Below, in pieces: positions 1 to 7,961 of a DNA stretch of 64,000 nt. This DNA is from Prevotella sp. P6B1 (lineage in GTDB: Bacteria > Bacteroidota > Bacteroidia > Bacteroidales > Bacteroidaceae). A model generated the notes under the pieces. The model worked only from the letters and a program-made list of their open reading frames with translations. It did no database searches and had not been told where the DNA came from. The position numbers and the translations under genes were made by a program. Every line of letters begins with the position of its first letter. Position 1 is the stretch's first letter. The DNA lies in contig NZ_JNKF01000012.1 in NCBI RefSeq assembly GCF_000702825.1, positions 310,001 to 374,000 of the forward strand, written 5' to 3'.

Positions 1-989
1 AACTCATTAAGAAATAAGTCCAAATCATTGCCTTTCAAATTGTGGGCAATTATTTTACCCTCTGGAGAAATTAAAAAATTTGCAGGAATCAGACGAATAC
101 CTAGTTGTACAACTCCGTCGCCAGCCCATGCTTTTTGATCAACTAACTGTAACCATTTTAGATGATCTTTGGTATAAGCTTTTTCCCATCTTTGTAGGTC
201 GTTGTCAAGCGATATACTGACTATGCTGAACCCTTTATCTTTGTATTTAGTATAAGCCTTTACCAAATTTGGATTTTCTGCACGGCAAGGTGGACACCAA
301 GAAGCCCAGAAATCAAAGAGTACATAACCTTTCCCAATCAGTGAGGATGCTTTGACTTCTTTGAGTTCTTTGTCAAAGGCTGTAAAGTTAGGGAAACTCT
401 CGCCAATATTCACCTTCTGTAATGTAGTAGCCAATTTCTCAAGTACAGTTACATACTCAGTACCCTTAAACTGGCTGTCTACATAATCAAGAGCCTTACG
501 TAGTCTTTCGGGGGTAATACGGAAAGAGTGATAGCGGTATAAAATATAAAGAGCTGCTAATGACTTTGGATTCTCCTGAATGAGTGTCACGATATCTTTA
601 TGCTGACGCTGTAATTGGAGAAAGTGGTCGTGCTCTTTTGACCCGCTAACAGTAGTATGTTTATATTGAGCTATAGAATCTAGCTTAACTCTAATATCGC
701 CTTGATCGAGGAATATGATGTAAGAATCAAATGGATTGGCCGTTGATGAGGTGTATGACAAACCATAAATCTCTGGTAACTTTAAGTCTGAACGTTTCTG
801 AAAATCAAACTGACCATCCTTAATCTCTACAGAGTCAATAGTGAAAAAAGACTTATTAATATATTTCTGCAGATATACATATCCTCCATTGGGGTTTGAT
901 ACATAACCAGAAAGATGTATCTCTTGTGCAGAGACTGCTGTTATACCAATCATGGTAATTAGCGCATTTGCTATTATTTTTTTTATCAT
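1..989 (-). CDS. TlpA-type thioredoxin-fold lipoprotein or periplasmic protein, partial (runs off left edge)
   Basis: The frame opens at 989 and is still open at base 1, so the C-terminus is missing and about 329 residues are visible. The N-terminus is a signal peptide (Lys-rich start, hydrophobic stretch ending AVSAQ). A beta-rich region follows, of the DUF4369 type that precedes thioredoxin domains in Bacteroidetes. The thioredoxin fold carries WCPPCR with W231 and active-site C232 and C235. Family knowledge: such proteins are periplasmic thiol-disulfide oxidoreductases of the TlpA/ResA group. It starts 5 bp after the SusD stop, so it is the fourth gene of the minus-strand operon. Its redox substrate cannot be told from the sequence. 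Confidence is high for the family and low for the role. Confidence 0.88.
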   Translation of the reverse strand, partial: MIKKIIANALITMIGITAVSAQEIHLSGYVSNPNGGYVYLQKYINKSFFTIDSVEIKDGQFDFQKRSDLKLPEIYGLSYTSSTANPFDSYIIFLDQGDIRVKLDSIAQYKHTTVSGSKEHDHFLQLQRQHKDIVTLIQENPKSLAALYILYRYHSFRITPERLRKALDYVDSQFKGTEYVTVLEKLATTLQKVNIGESFPNFTAFDKELKEVKASSLIGKGYVLFDFWASWCPPCRAENPNLVKAYTKYKDKGFSIVSISLDNDLQRWEKAYTKDHLKWLQLVDQKAWAGDGVVQLGIRLIPANFLISPEGKIIAHNLKGNDLDLFLNE

Positions 990-994
990 AGTGT

Positions 995-2461
995 TTATTG
1001 ATTAATCAACTTGTTAGTGAGAATTTCTGAATTTGGAATAGGGAAGATATAATTCTTGTCATTTGGTCCAACAGCAACAGGATTCATACTGCTAAGTGTT
1101 GGCTTTACAGGGAAAATGTCTAGTTTGCGCAGGATATCTGTAGCCCTAAGACCTTCGCCTAGCAGTTCGATGCGTTTTTCCTTAGCTATCGTCGCTTCTA
1201 TATTGTTTGCTGAGAGTGCAGACTCGCTGAATTCATAACTGTTGTCAGAACGGAGACGGACAGCTTTCAATAATTCTACAGCGAGAGATAAATTGCCGGT
1301 CTTTGCAGCAGCCTCAGCATAATTTAGCAGTACTTCAGCATAGCGAATAGCTGGAACATAGTCTATTGATGGACTGACATGCTTAAACTTTGCCAAGGTA
1401 TATTCTCCAATAGTGGTGTTGAAAGTTACAAAAGTGCGACGCTTGTCTGTCTCACGCCACTCTGTATCAGAAATGATTCCAGTTGAGGAGTTGTTCAATA
1501 CATAGTCTATACGATTAGCATAAAAAGCCTCAGACAAAGAAACACCAGAAGGAGTGTCAGATGCGGTCATTGGGAATGAAAGAATGGACTCTGTAGAAGT
1601 ATAGTCAGAGTAGAATATAGATGTAACGTCATCTTGTAAAGTTGCCTTCACTCCTGTAGTAGCACTAAATGGTCGTATGGTCTGAGGAACTATTTTTATA
1701 GCTTCGGATACAACTGAAGCATATTCTCCTTTACTTAGAAATACACGTGTCTTGAGAGCAATAGCCGTATTTTTGTGGGCTCTTGTAGTATTCTTCAGTT
1801 TTGACTCGTAACTTTCAGGCAGGAGCTGTTCTGCTTTGTTCAGATCGTCGACAATCTGTGCATAAACTTCTGCCACTGTACTACGGGCCAAATCATTATG
1901 TTCTGAAGAGTTCTCAGCAATCAATCTAAGAGGAATTCCCTTAGAAGTACCTTGATCTTTGGTATATGGTTGCGCATAGAGTGTAACGAGATGGAAATAG
2001 GCAAGACCTCTTAGGAAGTAAGCTTCACCTAAGTAATGGTTCTTTTGAGTAGCGCTAATAACTTCTGATGACTCTAGGCCAGTAATGTAGTTGTTCACAT
2101 TGTTGATTACAGAGTATAATTGTTCCCAGGTGTTAGTGATATCACCTGTTGTATTAGCGAAAGTATTAGACCATACGTAGCCGCCTGTAAGAGCATTTTC
2201 AGTACGGCAAACAAAGTCCTCTGCACGTAAGTCACCGTATAGAAGAAGATAGCCACTATATAGATTCCCAGCTTTCATCGACTTATATAAGCCATTGGTT
2301 AATCCCTCGATACGAGCCTCTGTATCGAAAACTGTTGCAGAACTAAGTGATGTTTCAGAGGATGTATCCAGCTTGTTATCGCAAGATTGTAGTGTAACGA
2401 ATATAACAAGGAATAAAATGGGAATCCTATTCAGGATAGTTATTAAATTATAACGTTTCAT
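995..2461 (-). CDS. SusD/RagB-family outer-membrane nutrient-binding lipoprotein
   Basis: A 488-residue protein with a type II signal sequence ending in a lipobox (LQSC, lipidated Cys about residue 27). The following region has the SusD pattern: an N-terminal ASTATVFDT-like stretch, TPR-like helices in the middle (YFLRGLAYFHLVTLYAQPY), and a C-terminal part with RYAEVLLNYAEAAAKTG and EKRIELLGEGLRATDILR, both typical of RagB/SusD proteins. Family role: a surface lid over the SusC barrel that captures ligand. It follows the SusC gene by 21 bp. No glycoside hydrolase gene is nearby, so the ligand need not be a polysaccharide. The ligand is unknown. Confidence 0.95.
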   Translation of the reverse strand: MKRYNLITILNRIPILFLVIFVTLQSCDNKLDTSSETSLSSATVFDTEARIEGLTNGLYKSMKAGNLYSGYLLLYGDLRAEDFVCRTENALTGGYVWSNTFANTTGDITNTWEQLYSVINNVNNYITGLESSEVISATQKNHYLGEAYFLRGLAYFHLVTLYAQPYTKDQGTSKGIPLRLIAENSSEHNDLARSTVAEVYAQIVDDLNKAEQLLPESYESKLKNTTRAHKNTAIALKTRVFLSKGEYASVVSEAIKIVPQTIRPFSATTGVKATLQDDVTSIFYSDYTSTESILSFPMTASDTPSGVSLSEAFYANRIDYVLNNSSTGIISDTEWRETDKRRTFVTFNTTIGEYTLAKFKHVSPSIDYVPAIRYAEVLLNYAEAAAKTGNLSLAVELLKAVRLRSDNSYEFSESALSANNIEATIAKEKRIELLGEGLRATDILRKLDIFPVKPTLSSMNPVAVGPNDKNYIFPIPNSEILTNKLINQ

Positions 2462-2482
2462 ATACTTCTGATTTTTAATTTA

Positions 2483-5400
2483 CTAAAGTGCAATGTTAAT
2501 ACCAAATGTGAAAGTGCGGCCATATCCTCCAGTGTTATAATCAACTCCTGGAGTGGTGTTTGAATTTCCGTTTGCTGAGAGCTCAGGATCAACACCTGAG
2601 TACCCTGTTATAATGAATGCATTGGTAATCTGACCATATATACGCACATTATTAATAGATTTTATTTTGGCAAGAATGTTTTTAGGAAGACTATACGCTA
2701 ATGTGATATCTTGCAAACGCAGAAAGTCTCCTTTCTCAACATGCTCTGAAATGGGTACGGATCCTCCAAAAGAGTAGCGGTCACCTGTAACAAGTCGTGG
2801 AATGTTAGTTTCCTGACCAGGCTCTGTCCAACGATTGAGTATCTCTGTTGAGTTGTTGAAGAATATCTGGTCTGTGATTGTAGACTTAGATCTGTTCATG
2901 ATTTTATTCCCTCCTGCATAGGTGAAGTTAAGGTTCAGTTCTACACCTTTCCAACTCAGATTAGAAACAATACCGCCATACCAACGAGGCAGAGCATTGC
3001 CTAATAAGTAATAGTCACTACCTCCTAATGCGGCAGCAGGGCTTCCGTCAAGATATGTCCATTTTCCTAGACCATTATATTGCACTTCTTCGCCTGCACC
3101 ATTCAGAAATACACGTTGTCCGTTTTCTGGATTAACGCGGAGTGTCTTCAGACCATACAAACTACCAACGGAATATCCAACTTTTGTAATGTTGGTTGTG
3201 CCAGAGCCTGTGCTTGAGATAATTGCATCTTCATTGCCTGATAAGGAAGTGACCTTATTCTTCAAATATGTGAAGTTGCCTGATACATACCAATTCCAAT
3301 CTTTTTTGGAAAGAACGTCATAGCCTATACTTACCTCAATACCTCGGTTATACATACTACCGACATTTGCTAGAATAGAATTTCCTACAATACCTTTTGA
3401 TGGTGATTGTGGAACACTTAAGATCAAATTGTCTACGTTATTATTGAAATAAGCGGCTTCAATATGAAGTTTGTTGTTAAGCGCATCAATACTAATGCCA
3501 ATATTTGTTTGACTGCTTGTCTCCCAACTCAGGTTGTCGTTACCTTGCTGAGAATTAATCCATGTGCTAGCATCACCATAGAGTGAAGATGTATAAAGAC
3601 TATAAGAACTAAAGTCGTTTGTAATGTTTCCATTGCCAACTCTTCCCCAACTAGCATTTAACTTTAGATGATTAATGGTATTCTTTGATATAGCTTTTTT
3701 AAAGAAAGATTCCTCAGATATCATCCAACCTGCTGAAATTCCGCCAAAACTACCAAATTTGTGTCCTTTAGCTAAAGCAGAGTTACCATCACGTCGGAAA
3801 TTAGCAGTAAGGTAATACCTGTCCTTTAGAGTATAGTTCCCGCGTACGAAATAAGATACATAATTACGCTCACCAATCTGGTTGCCTGTAGCTGAGATAT
3901 TTGCCCAACCTCCTTGGTAGTTACGGAAGAATTCATCACTTTCATTTGTAGCACGTGCACCCCAGAAATTTGTAACGTTGTGTTGATAGTCAAAACCTAT
4001 AAGCACACCTATATTATGAATTTTACCAAATAGGTCTTCAAACTTAAGTGTTGTATTAAAATCCTCGTTCTGATATTCCCTTGAAATATTTGATACGGAA
4101 CCACCTGATGATGTTGCACCTGAACCAAGTTGGATACTTGAGAACGAATAACTTTGATTATTGATGCGGTCAAGTGAATACTGCCCAGTCCATGTAATTT
4201 GCCGGATGGGTTTTATTTGGAACTTGATATCACCAATAAAGTGACTATTTTTGGAAATACTATTTGTTAAATCAAGGCGGGCTGCAGGGTTGTATAGAGG
4301 AAAGCTGGTTTTATTCTCACCAGATCCCAATGTTCCGCTGATAGGATTAACATTGTATGTTCCATCTTCATTATAAGCAGATACATTTGGTGGTAGTACT
4401 AATGCCAGACGTGTTACACCATACGAGCTCATTGATGAGCCAGGACGACTACCTGTGTCTGGCGATTCGTTGAAGCTTGTACTATAGTTGCTATTCAATG
4501 TTAGTGTTAACCAATTAGTAACTTTGTCTTCTGCATTGAAACGAATGCCTTTTCGCTCGAAATTGTTGCCTTTAAATAGACCTTCTTGATTTGAATAGTT
4601 TGCAGAAAAATAATAACTAAGTCGATCATTTCCTCCAGAAATGTCAATTGTATGATTATGTGAGATGCCAGTACGATACACATAGTCTTTCCAATTGGTA
4701 TCAACTATAGAACCATCAGATAACTTTTGTATTTGGTATGTTAGTGCACGATTTCCACCATCAATAAGGTTGGCATTGGTTATAGCTTCATTCTTAAGAT
4801 CTGTATACTGTTGGGCATTTAGCATCTTAGGTAGACGAACAGCATTGGTGAAACTAATCCATCCATTATAATGTGTTGACACTCTACCTGCGTGCCCTTT
4901 CTTTGTTGTTACAAGAATAACACCTCCTGCGGCACGTGAACCATAAATGGCAGTTGAAGCAGCATCCTTTAGAATATCTATACTCTCAATGTCACTTGGA
5001 TTAATATCACTTAAAGGGTTATTAGAAGCGCTGTTTGTCGAAATGTCGTCACTGTATAGAGGGACACCATCAATGACAAACAGAGGAAGTGAACTAAGAG
5101 AGATAGAATTTACACCACGTATTCTAATCACTGACTGTGCATTCAATTGACCACTTGAAGCAGCGAGACTTACTCCTGCGGCTTTACCTGCTAATGCTTG
5201 TTCGAAGCTTTGTATTGGGCGTTCATTTACGTCAGAACCAAGAATGCTGGAGATAGAGCCTGTAAACTCTTTGCGGCTCTGGGTTCCATAGCCTACTACA
5301 ACGATTTCACTAAGTGCATTTGAATTCTCTGCTAAGGCTATCTCTACAGGCTCCTCGAAATCATAGACATCTACGTCGAGGGGGCGGTAGCCTACGTATT

Positions 5401-5623
5401 CCACACGGAGGGTGAGGGGCGCTTCCTTCTTGGTCGTCAGAGAGAAGTTTCCATCTATATCGGTTACTACGCCTTGTCCTTTTTCACTCTTGACGATAAC
5501 TGATGCACCGATGAGCGATTCGCCGGTGCGAACATCAGTAATGTGACCTGTTATCACATTCTGCGCAAAGGCCACTAAGGGCCCGATTGCAACGAGTGTT
5601 GCAATAAACAATCTCTTTACCAT
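2483..5623 (-). CDS. SusC/RagA-family TonB-dependent outer-membrane receptor
   Basis: A 1046-residue protein with signal peptide MVKRLFIATLVAIGPLVAFA. A carboxypeptidase-D regulatory-like domain follows (about 22-100, with ITGHITDVRTGESLIGASVI), then a TonB-box-like segment ending VVVGYGTQ. The plug domain (about 115-235) has IRIRGVNSIS, PLFVIDGVPL and DIESIDILKDAASTAIYGSRAAGGVILVTTKKG, the SusC/RagA signature. The rest is a beta-barrel. It imports ligand across the outer membrane using TonB energy. It lies 18 bp after the PstS-like gene and before its SusD partner. Length is normal for the family and no defect is seen. Confidence 0.96.
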   Translation of the reverse strand: MVKRLFIATLVAIGPLVAFAQNVITGHITDVRTGESLIGASVIVKSEKGQGVVTDIDGNFSLTTKKEAPLTLRVEYVGYRPLDVDVYDFEEPVEIALAENSNALSEIVVVGYGTQSRKEFTGSISSILGSDVNERPIQSFEQALAGKAAGVSLAASSGQLNAQSVIRIRGVNSISLSSLPLFVIDGVPLYSDDISTNSASNNPLSDINPSDIESIDILKDAASTAIYGSRAAGGVILVTTKKGHAGRVSTHYNGWISFTNAVRLPKMLNAQQYTDLKNEAITNANLIDGGNRALTYQIQKLSDGSIVDTNWKDYVYRTGISHNHTIDISGGNDRLSYYFSANYSNQEGLFKGNNFERKGIRFNAEDKVTNWLTLTLNSNYSTSFNESPDTGSRPGSSMSSYGVTRLALVLPPNVSAYNEDGTYNVNPISGTLGSGENKTSFPLYNPAARLDLTNSISKNSHFIGDIKFQIKPIRQITWTGQYSLDRINNQSYSFSSIQLGSGATSSGGSVSNISREYQNEDFNTTLKFEDLFGKIHNIGVLIGFDYQHNVTNFWGARATNESDEFFRNYQGGWANISATGNQIGERNYVSYFVRGNYTLKDRYYLTANFRRDGNSALAKGHKFGSFGGISAGWMISEESFFKKAISKNTINHLKLNASWGRVGNGNITNDFSSYSLYTSSLYGDASTWINSQQGNDNLSWETSSQTNIGISIDALNNKLHIEAAYFNNNVDNLILSVPQSPSKGIVGNSILANVGSMYNRGIEVSIGYDVLSKKDWNWYVSGNFTYLKNKVTSLSGNEDAIISSTGSGTTNITKVGYSVGSLYGLKTLRVNPENGQRVFLNGAGEEVQYNGLGKWTYLDGSPAAALGGSDYYLLGNALPRWYGGIVSNLSWKGVELNLNFTYAGGNKIMNRSKSTITDQIFFNNSTEILNRWTEPGQETNIPRLVTGDRYSFGGSVPISEHVEKGDFLRLQDITLAYSLPKNILAKIKSINNVRIYGQITNAFIITGYSGVDPELSANGNSNTTPGVDYNTGGYGRTFTFGINIAL

Positions 5624-5641
5624 AAGTTGATGCTGTGTTTT

Positions 5642-6481
5642 TTATTTAAGATTCAATAATCCGAATTCGTGGTTGTACTTAGTGCCTTGGGCCACTACCC
5701 AGTCGAGGAACTTGTTCACTTCTTCATCGGCATGGGGGGCGCTGATGCCCACCTTTTCGATGACCACTTCTTTCACCTTGCCGCTCTCGAGGGTGGTAAG
5801 CAGCTCGTCGAGGGTGGTATTGTTGAAATCACCGATGATGGTGAGGCTCTCCTTGATGTGGCGGCTCTGCAGGTCGAAGATGTTGGGCAGGGCATTGAAG
5901 GATACGCCTAAGGGATCCTTGGTGAGGGCGGTATTCAGGAAAAGGTCGTCGCCTGATATACGCTTGCCGCGGAAGTTGCTGCTCTCCTCGCCAAAGTTGT
6001 GGGCAAACGATGAGGCTACCGATGAGGCGTTGCTGCCGCTGTAGATGACGAGCTTGTCGAACTGTTTGATTTTCTTGGTGTCCTCGTCGAACTCATCGTT
6101 CAGGAAGTATAGCTGTTTCAGCTTCTTCGAGTTCAGGTGCTTGCCTTCCAGCACTTTGGCGGCCTCGCTGCCGCTGGCTGTGATAGGCAGCACGGCGAAC
6201 TCTCCGAAATAAACAACGTGGCAAAAGTCTTTCGCTTTTGATTCTTGATTGTCGAATACTACATTCAAGTCGATGTTGGCCTGAGCGCCCTTGGCTATCT
6301 GGAACTGTACACCTGGCTGTGTCTTGGTGTATTCTGCTATCCATTTCTCTACCAACGGACGGGCGAAGCGTGGTGCCTTGACATAGCGCACGGTGCTGGC
6401 ATTGGTTGAGTTACCTTCAGCCCAAACCTGGCCGACGTTGATACTCAGTAATACTGCTATTGCTAATGCTAACTTTTTCAT
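5642..6481 (-). CDS. PstS-like periplasmic substrate-binding protein
   Basis: I place the start at 6481 (279 residues). From there the protein begins with a clean signal peptide (MKKLALAIAVLLSINVGQVWA), and the -7 promoter element lies just upstream at 6510-6518. A longer reading from 6553 would place that promoter inside the gene. The mature part resembles the PBP-like fold of phosphate-type binding proteins: alternating beta/alpha, LVIYSGSNASSVASSFAH as a possible anion-binding loop, and GKRISGDDLFLNTALTKDPLGVSF. It heads the operon with SusC, SusD and a TlpA-type protein. No ABC permease is present, so it may deliver ligand to, or act together with, the TonB system. The ligand is unknown and phosphate is only an analogy. 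Confidence 0.72.
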   Translation of the reverse strand: MKKLALAIAVLLSINVGQVWAEGNSTNASTVRYVKAPRFARPLVEKWIAEYTKTQPGVQFQIAKGAQANIDLNVVFDNQESKAKDFCHVVYFGEFAVLPITASGSEAAKVLEGKHLNSKKLKQLYFLNDEFDEDTKKIKQFDKLVIYSGSNASSVASSFAHNFGEESSNFRGKRISGDDLFLNTALTKDPLGVSFNALPNIFDLQSRHIKESLTIIGDFNNTTLDELLTTLESGKVKEVVIEKVGISAPHADEEVNKFLDWVVAQGTKYNHEFGLLNLK

Positions 6482-6509
6482 ATGCTTTCTAACTTTACTG
6501 TTTCTGGGT

Positions 6510-6541
6510 GCAAAGGTACGGCGATTTCCGCATACCCACAA
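6510..6541 (-). promoter_or_regulatory. Bacteroidetes-type promoter for the binding-protein/SusCD operon
   Basis: Read on the minus strand, TACCTTTGC (6518 to 6510) matches the Bacteroidetes -7 consensus TAnnTTTG. A TTG lies 20 nt upstream (6541 to 6539) at the -33 position. Transcription would start about 20-25 nt before the ATG at 6481, which supports that start. Confidence 0.7.
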
Positions 6542-6658
6542 TCCCGATTTCATGGCATTCTATATACCAGATCCATGGTATAAGGCCCTCCATTCTGAAT
6601 CCGAGAGCGTTCGATGAGTCGAGAAACTTATAATAGGTTTCCATATATATTAAAAAAC

Positions 6659-6704
6659 ACCTAAATCACTTGTATTGACGATTGAGTGATTTAGGTATTT
6701 TTTT
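6659..6704. terminator. Bidirectional-looking intrinsic terminator hairpin
   Basis: A perfect 12-bp stem (6659-6670 with 6685-6696, arm ACCTAAATCACT), a 14-nt loop and a 7-T run at 6698-6704. An A-run precedes the stem on the plus strand, so it would also work on the minus strand. No complete gene ends against it in this window. It insulates the minus-strand operon at left from the capsule locus at right. Confidence 0.7.
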
Positions 6705-7031
6705 CACATATTTCTGTATATATTCCCCCGATGTTAATTGGATTTCTGTTTCATATAAAACAGTCATGGTGAAAATACAGGTTCAAACCTTCATAACAGC
6801 CTGATATTCAGAAATAAAAGCCACCGTTTTGATACTCTTTGAGGTGGTGATGGTGACGTGTATTACAAACTTTTTATAGAATAAAAATCTACCACTTTTT
6901 TCTCGCGCGTATGTAGGTTTAAAGACTGTACCAAAGTATGCCGACTGGTTTGATGCCTTTGATGCGCTGGAGGAACATTTGAGCAATCTTCCAGCTAAAT
7001 AATTGTTAAAATCGACGGAAATTGAAAGTTT
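6705..7031 (+). other. Gene-free stretch with a possible gene-end remnant (6880-7002)
   Basis: No convincing gene lies here. One plus-strand reading, opened by a stop at 6877 and closed by TAA at 7000-7002, gives a plausible acidic helical tail (YADWFDAFDALEEHLSNLP). It has no start codon and may be the 3' end of a lost gene. I do not recognise the family. The rest of the stretch is AT-rich with nothing identifiable. Confidence 0.25.
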
Positions 7032-7065
7032 TTTGCTTTTTATTTGATTTTTTTGCTACCTTTAC
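7032..7065 (+). promoter_or_regulatory. Putative promoter of the capsule operon
   Basis: TTTG at 7032-7035 and TACCTTTA at 7057-7064 are separated by 21 nt. This matches the Bacteroidetes -33 and -7 elements except for the last base of the -7 box. It is the only good match between the terminator at 6659-6704 and upxY. I saw no clear inverted repeats around it, so nothing shows that this promoter is invertible as in Bacteroides fragilis capsule loci. Confidence 0.55.
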
Positions 7066-7292
7066 AACGATTTTCCGCATTCTCTGTTGGATGACTGTCG
7101 TTTTAAGCGACTATTTGAAAACAAAACAGCTCACGCCGTGCTGAGAGAGGCGAAGTCTTCGGACGGAGTCGAACGAGGCGGGCTGCATCGGAAAAGCCGC
7201 AAGGCGATTCCGCCAGAGGTGGAAAGCGGAAAATGGCATCGAACCGATGAACGATCGATAGCTCAGCCGATGAAATGCAAAAAAGGTCCGAT
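7066..7292 (+). promoter_or_regulatory. Long structured leader before upxY, probable antitermination region
   Basis: About 220 nt separate the promoter from the upxY start. The stretch is GC-richer than its surroundings and full of short self-complementary elements: CAGC...GCTG around 7127-7143, CGAAGtCTTCG at 7151-7161, GGCGattcCGCC near 7203-7214, and ATCG/CGAT repeats near 7240-7260. Family knowledge: UpxY proteins are NusG paralogs that prevent premature termination in the 5' untranslated region of their own capsule operon. The leader is therefore the expected target. The 69-codon frame across it looks incidental. Confidence 0.45.
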
Positions 7293-7961
7293 ATGAGCAC
7301 ATTGTCTAATGTGGAAACTGGACGAGGCCAGGCAAATCCTCCGAGTGTCAGGGTTGCTCCTGATACCATCCCCGAAGCAGTAAGTGCACTTACCGGGGTG
7401 TCGGTAGAATATGTGCCTGCACCAGACAAGCGCTGGTATGTGTTCCGAGCTTCATACGGCAGAGAAAACAAAGCATTTGATTATATCGTAGCCGACGGCA
7501 CGTTTGCCTACATAGCCAAACGCTACACTCGCAAGTTTGTGAACGGCAAACAAAAGAAGGTTCTGGAGGCGTTGATTCCGAACCTTCTGTTCGTATATAC
7601 CACTGATGCCAAGGCCAGTGAGTATATCAAAAACACCCCCCCCACTTCCTTTCTATCCTATTATTATAACCATTTTAGGTTAGACGAAAATCAGAAGAAC
7701 CCACCGCTAACCATTTCCAATGAGGAAATGGAGAACTTCATCATTGCCACCTGCAACCAGAGTGAGCATCTGAAGCTTGTCACCGAATCGCAATGCCATT
7801 TCAAGGGCGGTGATACGGTCATTGTCATCGACGGTCCCTTCAAAGGGACAGAGGGAAGGGTCGCCCGGGTATCAGGACAACAGAGGGTAGTCCTCTCTTT
7901 GTCAAACGTCGGACTCATTTCTACGGCTTATATACCAACCGCCTTTCTGAGAGTAAAATGA
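7293..7961 (+). CDS. upxY: UpxY-family NusG-like transcription antiterminator
   Basis: A 222-residue protein from the ATG at 7293, chosen because AAAAGG (7281-7286) lies 6 nt upstream. An in-frame ATG at 7275 is the alternative. The NGN domain (about 45-150) starts with KRWYVFRASYGRENKAFDYI and includes EALIPNLLFVYTT. A KOW motif closes the protein (FKGGDTVIVIDGPFKGTEGRVARVSGQQRVVLSL). Family role: an operon-specific elongation factor letting RNA polymerase pass the leader of a capsule operon. It is the first gene of the operon, and its stop overlaps the next start in ATGA. No upxZ, its usual antagonist in Bacteroides fragilis, follows it here. Confidence 0.9.
   Translation: MSTLSNVETGRGQANPPSVRVAPDTIPEAVSALTGVSVEYVPAPDKRWYVFRASYGRENKAFDYIVADGTFAYIAKRYTRKFVNGKQKKVLEALIPNLLFVYTTDAKASEYIKNTPPTSFLSYYYNHFRLDENQKNPPLTISNEEMENFIIATCNQSEHLKLVTESQCHFKGGDTVIVIDGPFKGTEGRVARVSGQQRVVLSLSNVGLISTAYIPTAFLRVK

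Noticed and set aside
6783..6986. 67-codon minus-strand frame in the gap before the capsule locus
   Set aside because: No recognisable pattern, and no promoter or coupling. The opposite strand gives the more protein-like remnant.
7015..7080. Invertible capsule promoter around 7032-7065
   Set aside because: Only a 6-7 nt CGGAAA-like inverted match surrounds it, too short for the recombination sites known at invertible capsule promoters, and no recombinase gene is near.
7087..7296. 69-codon frame in the upxY leader as a leader peptide
   Set aside because: It has no ribosome-binding signal, overlaps the upxY start region out of frame and reflects GC-rich hairpin DNA. I treat the region as a structured leader.
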